Assembly: GCA_019090365.1 (NCBI GenBank)
Contig: JAHRWC010000056.1
Span: forward strand, 1-5,854
From: Flavobacteriaceae bacterium
GTDB lineage: Bacteria > Bacteroidota > Bacteroidia > Flavobacteriales > Flavobacteriaceae
DNA length: 5,854 bases
Direction: 5' to 3'
The position numbers were made by a program, and so were the translations under genes. This document shows positions 1-5,854 of this stretch, one piece after another. Below the pieces are notes generated by a model that was given only the letters and a program-made list of their open reading frames with translations, was not told the DNA's origin and did not search any database. Position 1 is the first letter of the stretch, and each line of letters opens with the position of its first letter.

Positions 1-420
1 AAAAGCTCTTAATATTTCTTCGAATCCAGGATAATCATGATCATTAATAAGTTCTCTATAGGTAAGTTCATTGTTGTATTGCTCACTGACATAAAAGCTT
101 TTTTGAAACGTAAATAAACTAGTATATTCAAAATAAGCGATTGGTTTTGGAGTATTAATACCAAGGCTTATCAATTTATTTCCATACTCAAAAGAACGTC
201 TTGCTTTTGATTTTCTAAAGAATTTATAGGCAATTTTATTTACTAGATTCGGAATTTTAAACGATTTAATGTTTAGATTAATTCCACCGACAGTTATATT
301 TTTTATGAAATTTCTACTTCCAAAGCCACCTTCAATTGCATCAAATGAATGAATAGATTTAGTGATTTCTTCAATATTTTCAGAAGAAAGATTTGTATTA
401 AAAATTGTATGCTCTTTCAA
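1..420 (-). CDS. Lipopolysaccharide kinase (InaA/WaaP-like) family protein, 3' end cut by window edge
   Basis: A minus-strand frame stays open for 140 codons from a TTG at 420-418 to the left edge. The wording is that of the Bacteroidota InaA/WaaP-like kinase family, which has a protein-kinase-like fold and is thought to phosphorylate sugars of the LPS inner core at the cytoplasmic face. Visible are a glycine-rich stretch with G31, G32, G34 and R36; the beta-3 segment INLNIKSFK at 47-55, with K52 the probable ATP-binding lysine; the hallmark FFRKSKARRSFEY at 67-79; TPKPIAY at 90-96; and YVSEQ then LTYREL at 119-124. The catalytic loop and metal-binding part lie beyond the edge; family members are roughly 240 residues, so about 100 are missing. 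No in-frame ATG exists in the 140 codons and a TGA lies three codons upstream of the TTG, which places the N-terminus where relatives start. It is divergent from the glycosyltransferase at 528. Family assignment is firm; the exact sugar substrate is not known. Confidence 0.85.
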   Translation of the reverse strand, partial: MKEHTIFNTNLSSENIEEITKSIHSFDAIEGGFGSRNFIKNITVGGINLNIKSFKIPNLVNKIAYKFFRKSKARRSFEYGNKLISLGINTPKPIAYFEYTSLFTFQKSFYVSEQYNNELTYRELINDHDYPGFEEILRAF

Positions 421-491
421 TTTTTTTCAGAATTAATAAATCGAATAATTTCAGTGAAAATATACAATTTTAATGTTCCTTTGATTAATTG

Positions 492-499
492 TAATTTTG
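492..499 (+). promoter_or_regulatory. Putative -7 box for the glycosyltransferase at 528
   Basis: TAATTTTG fits the Bacteroidota -7 consensus TAnnTTTG exactly and is followed by C, a common context. It lies 28 bases before the ATG at 528, predicting a leader of roughly 20 nt. No clear TTG -33 element sits 17-23 bases upstream (only TTTT at 468-471), so the promoter is inferred from the -7 box and its position alone. Confidence 0.5.
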
Positions 500-507
500 C
501 AAAGATA
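500..507 (-). promoter_or_regulatory. Putative -7 box for the LPS kinase gene (minus strand)
   Basis: Read on the minus strand this is TATCTTTG, an exact TAnnTTTG match, directly abutting the plus-strand box at 492-499. It lies 80 bases before the TTG start at 420, implying a leader of about 70 nt. No good -33 TTG is visible at the expected distance, so this is a moderate call. Confidence 0.4.
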
Positions 508-518
508 AGATTCAATAC

Positions 519-524
519 GGAAAG
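519..524 (+). promoter_or_regulatory. Weak purine-rich ribosome-binding stretch before 528
   Basis: GGAAAG ends three bases before the ATG at 528. It is the only purine-rich stretch near any start in the window that resembles a Shine-Dalgarno site. The spacing is short, and Bacteroidota rely little on such sites, so its role is uncertain. Confidence 0.25.
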
Positions 525-527
525 CAC

Positions 528-1370
528 ATGTTTAAACACTTTTTAATTACTCGATTTAATCTTCGGAAAGCAGATTGGTCTACCAACAAAAAGAATGTAG
601 CAGTATTAACTGAAGAATGGCATGAAAATCGGTTTGAACTTTTTACAAATTACTGTTTTCCAAGTGTAAAAGCACAAACTAATAACAACTTTTTATGGTT
701 GGTGTTCTTTGACACTACAACTCCTGAAAAATATAAAAAGGTTGTTGCAGAACTTCAGAAGGAAATGGAAAATTTTGTTCCATTATTTATCGATGGAATG
801 GATTTATTTTTGCCTTCAATCAAAGATTATATAAAAAATTATAAAGAAGAATACATCATCACTAGCGGTTTAGATAATGATGATTGTTTAAGTAATTTAT
901 ATGTTGATGAAGTTCAAAAAAGGTTTAACAATCAGTCTTTTATGGCTTTAGACTTTATTGATGGATATACCATTCAGACACAATCACACATTAAAGTGGG
1001 AAAAAAACTGCATCAGTACAATCCATTTATTTCGTTGATTGAAAAAAATGAAAACCCAAGAACAGTTTGCGATGTTTCGCATAGAATCTGGAAAAAAGAA
1101 AAACGCATTTTACAAGTTAGAAATGTTCGAACTTGGTCTTCAGTGATTCATCATGAAAATAAAGTGAATGAATTTACAGGCTTCGGAAAAGTGAATATTA
1201 AAAAGTTCTTTGATCAGTTTATCATTTCAGAAAAACAAAGAATTTATATTGAGACTAATTATATTCCTGTTTCAAAATGGAAATTACAAAGCTTAATAAA
1301 TTATTGTGATGATCATTGGAAGTTTAAAGTAAAGAACCTTAAAAAGTCTTTAGGCTTTTATAAGGGTTAG
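528..1370 (+). CDS. Glycosyltransferase, putative rhamnosyltransferase family (Pfam Rhamno_transf type)
   Basis: This 280-residue cytosolic protein resembles the putative rhamnosyltransferase family, GT-A-like enzymes often found in surface-polysaccharide loci. Seen: the family-type N-terminus MFKHFLITRFNLR (1-13); the segment WHENRFELF then FPSVKAQTNNNF (31-55), where relatives have the patch PSLLAQTNQNF; WLVFFDTTTPE (57-67); and the acidic motif GLDNDD (114-119), the likely counterpart of the DXD metal/nucleotide-sugar site. I see no signal peptide or membrane segment. The start is supported by the conserved N-terminus and by GGAAAG just upstream. The gene is divergent from the LPS kinase and converges on the methyltransferase with a single base between the two stop codons. 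Donor and acceptor sugars cannot be read from sequence; 'rhamnosyl' comes from the family name and is not a tested activity. Probable role: adding a sugar to LPS or another surface glycan. Confidence 0.8.
   Translation: MFKHFLITRFNLRKADWSTNKKNVAVLTEEWHENRFELFTNYCFPSVKAQTNNNFLWLVFFDTTTPEKYKKVVAELQKEMENFVPLFIDGMDLFLPSIKDYIKNYKEEYIITSGLDNDDCLSNLYVDEVQKRFNNQSFMALDFIDGYTIQTQSHIKVGKKLHQYNPFISLIEKNENPRTVCDVSHRIWKKEKRILQVRNVRTWSSVIHHENKVNEFTGFGKVNIKKFFDQFIISEKQRIYIETNYIPVSKWKLQSLINYCDDHWKFKVKNLKKSLGFYKG
1337..1365 (-). terminator. Hairpin between the convergent genes, possible terminator of the methyltransferase
   Basis: Arms CCTTAAAAAG (1337-1346) and CTTTTATAAGG (1355-1365) form a ten-pair stem with one bulged A (1360) and an eight-base loop. 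In the minus direction the hairpin begins seven bases after the methyltransferase stop (1374-1372) and is followed by the T-rich TTCTTTACTTT, which resembles an intrinsic terminator with a poor U-tract. In the plus direction it lies inside the last codons of the glycosyltransferase and has no U-tract. The stem is mostly A-T, so strength is doubtful. Confidence 0.35.
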
Positions 1371-1371
1371 C

Positions 1372-2019
1372 TTATCTAATAAACTTTGCAACCGTTGCAT
1401 ATTGTAAATCCAACATATCCATTTGTGTAAACAACAAAGGGATATTCATTAAGATAGGTTTTAGCGATTTCGTTTTGTTAATTCCTTCATGAGTTAATAC
1501 TGTATAGCCTTGCTCCTCATACATTCTCTTAATACTCTTTTTGGTAAAAAAACGAAGGTGGGTTTTATCCATGGTACCGTGTTCTTCATACTTAAAATCC
1601 TTTTTGAGCACTAATTTCATAAAAGATTTATAAGCTCTCATGTTTGGGATAGAGCTTATCACAACACCTTCAGGTGATAATTTATGTTTTATTTTATCTA
1701 ATACATCATAAGGATCTACTAGATGTTCTAACACATCATTAAAATAAATGGCATCAAAATAATTGTCTGGTAACTCATCTATGTAATCTTCACATCTACC
1801 TGAAAAAACCTTATGTAATTTTTCTTTCGCATCTTGGGCTTCATTATCCATATATTCGATACCCCAAACTTCTCCATTCGTTTTTTGTTTCAAAACCTCA
1901 GCAAAAGCACCATTTCCACAACCTACATCAATAATCTTTTTAGCATTCTCAGGTAAATATTTTACCATTTCAGAACGAATATTAGTATAATATCCTTCAG
2001 GTTTATTTTCGTAGTCCAT
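1372..2019 (-). CDS. Class I SAM-dependent methyltransferase
   Basis: This 215-residue protein has a Rossmann-type methyltransferase fold. Motif I is IIDVGCGNGAF (29-39), the SAM-binding glycine loop. The acidic residue ending beta-2 is E55 in WGIEYMD; C76-E77-D78 probably contacts the adenine; FDAIYFNDVLEHLVDP (88-103) is the motif IV / EHL segment typical of the Methyltransf_11/23 group; LSPEGVVISSIPN (114-126) is the post-IV strand; and THLRFFTKKSIKRM continues the substrate half. Similar proteins occur in sugar- and polysaccharide-biosynthesis loci, where they may methylate a glycan or lipid-linked intermediate, but the group also includes UbiG-like enzymes, so the substrate is open. The ATG at 2019 is preferred because motif I then begins about 29 residues in, the usual distance. 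It lies on the opposite strand to the flanking glycosyltransferases: convergent with the one at 528 and divergent from the operon at 2109. Confidence 0.85.
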   Translation of the reverse strand: MDYENKPEGYYTNIRSEMVKYLPENAKKIIDVGCGNGAFAEVLKQKTNGEVWGIEYMDNEAQDAKEKLHKVFSGRCEDYIDELPDNYFDAIYFNDVLEHLVDPYDVLDKIKHKLSPEGVVISSIPNMRAYKSFMKLVLKKDFKYEEHGTMDKTHLRFFTKKSIKRMYEEQGYTVLTHEGINKTKSLKPILMNIPLLFTQMDMLDLQYATVAKFIR

Positions 2020-2050
2020 AAAGTTATATCTCTTATTAAGAAATTCTGTT

Positions 2051-2081
2051 CGAAAATACTTTTATTTACCTTGACTAGCAA
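2051..2081 (-). promoter_or_regulatory. Putative promoter of the methyltransferase gene
   Basis: On the minus strand TTG (2081-2079) is followed after 20 bases by TATTTTCG (2058-2051), one mismatch from the Bacteroidota -7 consensus TAnnTTTG and within the usual 17-23 base spacing. It would give a leader of about 25-30 nt before the ATG at 2019. The mismatch makes this tentative. Confidence 0.35.
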
Positions 2082-2104
2082 AAAAATATTAATCTCTATC
2101 TTTG
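2071..2104 (+). promoter_or_regulatory. Putative promoter of the glycosyltransferase-tsaC-cca operon
   Basis: TTG (2071-2073), a 23-base spacer, then TATCTTTG (2097-2104), an exact TAnnTTTG -7 box. The spacer is at the long end of the accepted range for flavobacterial promoters. The box ends only four bases before the ATG at 2109, so the transcript should start at or almost at the start codon. Confidence 0.55.
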
Positions 2105-2108
2105 CCAA

Positions 2109-2915
2109 ATGAAAATGAAGAACCCAACTTGCACATTAGTTACACCAACTTATAATTGGCCTGAAGCTTTAGAGCTATTACTATTAAGTGTGAAAAATCA
2201 ATCGTATTTACCCAATGAAGTTATCATTGCAGATGATGGTTCAAAAGAAGAAACTAAAAAGTTAATAGAACATTTTCAAAAAGACTTTCCTGTACCGCTC
2301 ATTCATGTATGGCATGAAGATAATAAAAATCAGAAGCCAGCCATTATGAATAAAGCGATCGCAAAAGCAAAATACGATTATATTATTGAGATTGATGGAG
2401 ATATTATTATGCATAAAGAGTTTGTGAAAGACCATCTTTCTTTAGCTGAAAAAAATGTATTTCTGTATGGAAGTCGTGTGAATATTCAGAAAGATTATTT
2501 AGCAACCCTATTTGAGGAAAAGAAAATTCATTTCAATTTATTTTCAAAAGGAATTAAAAAAAGAGGAAGAACATTACATATTCCATTATTAGCAAATCGC
2601 TATAAAAAAGAAGACAAACGATCTAATAAATTAAGAGGCTGTAATATGTCTTTTTGGCGAAGTGATTTAATAAAAATCAATGGCTTTAATGAATCATTGA
2701 CTGGTTGGGGAATTGATGACAGCGAAATGATTCAACGACTGATAAATATAGGTGTGCAAGGGAAAAGGTTAAAACATAAAGGTATTGTATATCATATTTA
2801 TCACAAAGAACAAAACAAGAGTCATATACAAGTAAATCAGTTAATTGAAAAAGAAACAACTGAAAAAAAACTAACCTATATTGAAAAAGGAATCGATCAA
2901 TATTTAAACAATTAA
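2109..2915 (+). CDS. Glycosyltransferase family 2 with C-terminal galactosyltransferase-like segment
   Basis: This 268-residue soluble protein is a GT-A enzyme that would transfer a sugar from a nucleotide donor, probably onto a lipid-linked or LPS-core acceptor at the inner face of the membrane. In order: the N-terminal strand CTLVTPTYNWPEAL (8-21); IIADDGS (39-45), which binds the nucleotide; the DXD motif IEIDGD (94-98) for metal; then RGCNMSFWRSDL (176-187) and GFNESLTGWGIDDSE (192-206), where the GWG-x-DDSE block is the acceptor/catalytic-base signature of the Glyco_transf_7C type seen in beta-galactosyl- and chondroitin-synthase-like enzymes; and H229/H232 near the end of the fold. All expected catalytic acids are present. 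Two in-frame ATGs (2109 and 2115) are possible; the second lies further from the -7 box. It heads a compact operon, two bases before the next gene. The specific sugar is not deducible. Confidence 0.88.
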   Translation: MKMKNPTCTLVTPTYNWPEALELLLLSVKNQSYLPNEVIIADDGSKEETKKLIEHFQKDFPVPLIHVWHEDNKNQKPAIMNKAIAKAKYDYIIEIDGDIIMHKEFVKDHLSLAEKNVFLYGSRVNIQKDYLATLFEEKKIHFNLFSKGIKKRGRTLHIPLLANRYKKEDKRSNKLRGCNMSFWRSDLIKINGFNESLTGWGIDDSEMIQRLINIGVQGKRLKHKGIVYHIYHKEQNKSHIQVNQLIEKETTEKKLTYIEKGIDQYLNN

Positions 2916-2917
2916 GA

Positions 2918-3844
2918 ATGATTGACATTTCCATTATAATCATTAATTATAATACTGAAGAGTATACAATTAATTGTATAAAATCTATATTCGAGCATAC
3001 TACAAAAGAGCTGGAATGTCAATATATTATTGTGGATAATGGTTCAGAAAAAGATAGTTTTTTAAAGCTTGAATCCTACATAAACACAATCCCTTCTACT
3101 TATAATATTGAACTTATCCGAAGCAATATCAATACTGGATTTGGCGGTGGAAATATGATAGGTGTACAAAAAGCAACAGGGAAATATATTTCATTTATAA
3201 ATAACGATGTCTTATTAAATGATGATTGCTTATTGCCACTTAAAGAGTTTATGGATCAAAATAAACATGTTGGTGTTTGTGGTCCTCAAGCTTTTAATTC
3301 AAAAAATGAAATATTACCAACTATAGATCATTTTGCTTCATTATCACGTGAGTTTTTAGGAAGAAAATTTTTAGAGTCAATTAATTCTGAAAAGTATCCA
3401 AAAAGAAAACAATTATATAATGAGCCACAACGTGGGCAATTTGTAGCTGGAAGTTTTATGTTTTTTAATGCTGATAACTTCAATGAAATTGGAGGCTTTG
3501 ATACTAATATTTTTCTGTATTATGAAGAGACTGATATATGCAAAAGATTAGCAGCAATTAATAAAGAAGCTTACTTAGTTCCAAGTGCATCTTTCATTCA
3601 TTTTCATGGAGCAAGTACAGAAAGATCGATTGCTATAAAAATTGAATTGAAAATATCCTTACTATATATTATAAGAAAGCATTATGGAATATTTCAATTC
3701 TATATTTTACTTACTTATTTACAAATTAGATACTTTTTCAGTAGCATTGTAAAACCAAAATACTGGCCTTTATTTAAAGTATTATTACTTCAAGCGCCTT
3801 TATATAAATCATTAAAACACAAACAAAAAATTAATCCAATATAA
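2918..3844 (+). CDS. Glycosyltransferase family 2, WbbL-like (rhamnosyltransferase-type)
   Basis: This 308-residue GT-A enzyme is of the GT2 branch that includes WbbL-like rhamnosyltransferases. Seen: ISIIIINYNTEEY (4-16); IIVDNGS (37-43); NTGFGGGNMIG (72-82), the glycine-rich loop typical of this branch; INNDV (94-98), where Asn-Asn-Asp replaces the classical DXD, as is normal here; FVAGSFMFF (175-183); GGFDTNIFLYYEETDICKR (192-210), carrying the catalytic-base block; and HFHG at 228-231. After about residue 244 the chain becomes hydrophobic with basic ends (about 257-278 and 283-296), suggesting amphipathic or membrane-bound helices that hold it at the inner membrane near lipid-linked acceptors. 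It starts two bases after the preceding stop, and its own stop touches the next start. It probably acts with the upstream GT2 on the same surface glycan; sugar specificity is inferred only loosely. Confidence 0.88.
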   Translation: MIDISIIIINYNTEEYTINCIKSIFEHTTKELECQYIIVDNGSEKDSFLKLESYINTIPSTYNIELIRSNINTGFGGGNMIGVQKATGKYISFINNDVLLNDDCLLPLKEFMDQNKHVGVCGPQAFNSKNEILPTIDHFASLSREFLGRKFLESINSEKYPKRKQLYNEPQRGQFVAGSFMFFNADNFNEIGGFDTNIFLYYEETDICKRLAAINKEAYLVPSASFIHFHGASTERSIAIKIELKISLLYIIRKHYGIFQFYILLTYLQIRYFFSSIVKPKYWPLFKVLLLQAPLYKSLKHKQKINPI

Positions 3845-4405
3845 ATGCAAGAAGAAATCTATAGTTCATTAAATGCCCTTAAAAAAGGAGGATTAATTCT
3901 TTACCCTACAGATACAATTTGGGGTATTGGCTGTGATGCAACTAATGCAGCTGCAGTTGAAAAAATATTTGAACTTAAAAAACGTGATGAAAGTAAATCA
4001 TTAATATGTTTAGTGAGTGATTTTAAAATGCTAGAACAATATATTGAAGAGATACCAGATGTAATTTATGATCTTTTGAAATATGCCGTAAAGCCAACAA
4101 CATTAGTTCTAGACAGACCTTTACATGTTGCAGAAAACCTTATTGCAAGTGATAATTCTTTAGCTATACGAGTGGTTAAAGATCCTTTTTGCAATAAATT
4201 AATCAGGAAATTAAAACGCCCAATTGTTTCTACCTCTGCGAATATTAGCACAAAAGCAGCGCCTAATAACTTTCAAGAAATAAGCAATGTCATTTTGGAT
4301 GGTGTTGACTATGTTGTAGATTTGAAGCGTGATAAAAAATCAGCAAAACCATCAGCTATTATTAAGATTAAATCTGATGGAACTGTAAAAATAATCCGAA
4401 GTTAA
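3845..4405 (+). CDS. tsaC: L-threonylcarbamoyladenylate synthase (TsaC/Sua5/YrdC family)
   Basis: The family makes threonylcarbamoyl-AMP from threonine, bicarbonate and ATP, the first step of the universal t6A37 modification of ANN-decoding tRNAs; TsaD with its partners then transfers the group to tRNA. The 186-residue length is the short single-domain form without a C-terminal Sua5 domain. Motifs: LYPTDTIWGIGCDA (19-32); the KKRDESKSL block (45-53), the K/R-x-R-x-x-x-K-x-L ATP/substrate signature; KPTTLVL (83-89), replacing the PGP-type motif of E. coli TsaC as in many Bacteroidota; LAIRVV with R109; STSANIS (129-135); PSAIIKI (169-175); and the C-terminal IIRS. The ATG follows directly on the upstream TAA with no ribosome-binding site, so expression probably depends on translation of the gene before it. 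The next start is three bases after its stop. YciO-like paralogues share the fold, but the motif set fits TsaC/Sua5. Confidence 0.9.
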   Translation: MQEEIYSSLNALKKGGLILYPTDTIWGIGCDATNAAAVEKIFELKKRDESKSLICLVSDFKMLEQYIEEIPDVIYDLLKYAVKPTTLVLDRPLHVAENLIASDNSLAIRVVKDPFCNKLIRKLKRPIVSTSANISTKAAPNNFQEISNVILDGVDYVVDLKRDKKSAKPSAIIKIKSDGTVKIIRS

Positions 4406-4408
4406 CAC

Positions 4409-5817
4409 ATGCAAGAAAAGCATCAACATATTCAAGCTTTAGATCATTCAATATTTAAAGTTATTTCCAAGGCTGCCTCTAATTTAAAACTAGAAAGTTA
4501 TGTGATTGGCGGATTTGTACGTGATTATATTTTACAAAGAGGAAATGCTAAAGACATTGATGTTGTTGCTGTTGGAAGTGGAATAGATTTAGCCAAAGAA
4601 GTATCAAAATTATTGCCAAATAAACCTAAGATTTCCATTTTTAAAAATTATGGAACCGCAATGTTAAGGGCTGACGAGATAGAATTAGAATTTGTTGGCG
4701 CTCGTAAAGAATCTTATGAAGAAAATAGTAGAAATCCAGCTGTAGAAGGAGGAACCTTAGAGGACGATCAAAATCGCAGAGATTTCACCATTAATGCAAT
4801 GGCATTAAGCCTTCAGGAAGGTAGCTTTGGAGCTTTACTAGATCCATTCAATGGTATACAAGATCTAAAAGATAAGATCATTCGCACTCCATTAGATCCA
4901 GATATTACTTATAGTGACGACCCTCTGAGAATGATGCGAGCAGTTCGCTTTGCTACACAATTAAATTTTAAAATTGAAGAAAAATCGTTTGAGGCAATCA
5001 CTAGAAATTCAGATCGGATTAAAATTATTTCAAAAGAAAGAATTGTAGACGAATTACATAAAATACTAGCATCTCCAAAACCATCCATTGGATTTGCAAT
5101 TCTTAATAAAACAAAACTTTTACCTCATGTTCTTCCTGAATTAGATGCACTAAGAGGAGTAGATGACATTGAAGGGCAACGACATAAAGATAATTTTTGG
5201 CATACGCTTGAAGTCGTAGATAATATAGCTGAAACAACTGAAAATGTATGGCTTCGATGGGCTGCTTTATTACATGATGTTGGAAAAGCTCCCACTAAAA
5301 GATTTGATAAAAAAGTTGGCTGGACATTTCATGGTCATGAGTTTGTTGGATCAAAAATGGTCTACAAATTATTTAAAAGACTCAAAATGCCTTTGAATGA
5401 AAAAATGAAATTTGTTCAAAAAATGGTATTGATGAGTTCAAGACCAATTGTTATTGCTTCAGATGTTACTGATAGCGCTGTTCGAAGACTTATTTTTGAT
5501 GCTGGTGAACATGTAGAAGATTTAATGACTCTTTGTGAAGCAGATATTACTACCAAGAACCCTAAGAAGTTTAAAAAATACCACAATAATTTTAAATTGG
5601 TTCGAGATAAAATTGTGGAAGTTGAAGAACGAGATCATGTTCGTAATTTTCAACCTCCAATTTCTGGTGAGGAAATTATGAAAGCATATAATCTAAAACC
5701 TTCCAGAGAAATAGGTATTATTAAAGATGCAATTAAAGAGGCTATTTTAGAAGGAATCATTACAAATGACTATGACGAAGCTTATCAATTTATGTTAGAA
5801 AAAGGGAAGTCATTAGG
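4409..5817 (+). CDS. cca: CCA tRNA nucleotidyltransferase with HD domain, 3' end missing
   Basis: The family adds or repairs the 3' CCA tail of tRNAs (class II nucleotidyltransferase), here fused to an HD phosphohydrolase-type domain. In order: IGGFVRDYIL (33-42) and KDIDVVAVG (48-56) with the metal-binding pair D49/D51; a third acid in ELEFVGAR (92-99); RRDFTINAMA (123-132); DPFNG (145-149); YSDDPLRMMRAVRFA (168-182), the nucleotide-recognition block; ERIVDEL (210-216); then the HD part with H259/H265, LLHDVGK (287-293) and FHGHE (307-311). The late segment VRNFQPPISGEEIM is typical of Bacteroidota members. From the ATG at 4409, 469 genomic codons plus two bases remain before the adapter at 5818; relatives are about 470-480 residues, so only a few residues and the stop are missing. 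It begins three bases after tsaC. The frame stays open through the adapter, producing a false tail beginning at CLLYTSDAADE; ignore it. Confidence 0.93.
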
Positions 5818-5854
5818 CTGTCTCTTATACACATCTGACGCTGCCGACGAACTC
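5818..5854. other. Illumina Nextera/Tn5 adapter read-through (non-genomic)
   Basis: Bases 5818-5836 are CTGTCTCTTATACACATCT, the Tn5 mosaic end in reverse complement, and 5837-5850 are GACGCTGCCGACGA, which completes the Nextera read-1 transposon adapter with no mismatch. The last four bases, ACTC, fall where an i5 index would begin. The higher G+C of the block against the surrounding AT-rich DNA supports a foreign origin. It is untrimmed library sequence left at a contig end. Confidence 0.98.

Noticed and set aside
349..546. Plus-strand 65-codon open frame across the kinase start and the divergent spacer
   Set aside because: It overlaps the LPS kinase 5' end and the spacer promoters, has low-complexity F/I/N composition and no recognisable motif, and ends inside the glycosyltransferase. 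It is a chance frame in AT-rich DNA.
2686..2943. Minus-strand 85-codon open frame opposite the end of the first GT2 gene
   Set aside because: It is antisense to strongly conserved glycosyltransferase codons (the DDSE region) and encodes hydrophobic low-complexity sequence, as expected from the complement of coding DNA.
4066..4251. Minus-strand 61-codon open frame inside tsaC
   Set aside because: It is antisense to the conserved KPTTLVL to STSAN part of tsaC, with no start signal or family resemblance.
5818..5854. Apparent C-terminal extension of the CCA transferase
   Set aside because: The bases are sequencing adapter, so the encoded residues are not part of the protein. The match to a Tn5 mosaic end is also not evidence of a resident transposon, because it continues into the synthetic Nextera tail.
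1..5854. A new defence, mobile or RNA-based system
   Set aside because: All coding space is explained by known families, spacers are at most 107 bases, and I found no array of repeats, transposase, tRNA-like fold or riboswitch-like leader.

Overview
The window is AT-rich chromosomal DNA that I read as Bacteroidota, most likely a marine-type flavobacterium or close relative. The grounds are promoter-like boxes of the Bacteroidota form TAnnTTTG, starts with little or no Shine-Dalgarno sequence, and protein families (InaA/WaaP-like kinase, putative rhamnosyltransferase, GT2 enzymes) with flavobacterial wording. The genus cannot be fixed by eye.

Layout: 1-420 (minus) is the N-terminal 140 codons of a lipopolysaccharide-kinase-like protein, cut by the left edge and apparently started from TTG. 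A 107-bp divergent spacer (421-527) with two abutting -7-type boxes separates it from a putative rhamnosyltransferase-family glycosyltransferase (528-1370, plus). One base further on, converging with it, is a class I SAM methyltransferase (2019-1372, minus). An 89-bp divergent spacer (2020-2108) then leads into a tight plus-strand operon: GT2 glycosyltransferase (2109-2915), second GT2 glycosyltransferase (2918-3844), TsaC/Sua5-type threonylcarbamoyl-AMP synthase (3845-4405), and a CCA tRNA nucleotidyltransferase with an HD domain (4409 to about 5817). Spacings inside the operon are 2, 0 and 3 bases.

The first five genes look like an LPS-core or other surface-glycan assembly locus: a sugar kinase, three glycosyltransferases and a methyltransferase that may modify the glycan. 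The last two are tRNA-maturation housekeeping genes (t6A37 precursor synthesis and 3' CCA addition) that appear to share a transcript with two of the glycosyltransferases.

The last 37 bases (5818-5854) are not genomic. They match the Illumina Nextera/Tn5 transposon adapter, so the true contig end is 5817, and the last dozen residues of the right-hand reading frame are artefactual. I see no RNA gene, mobile element, CRISPR array or convincing undescribed system; the interest lies in compact regulatory geometry and in the adapter artefact.
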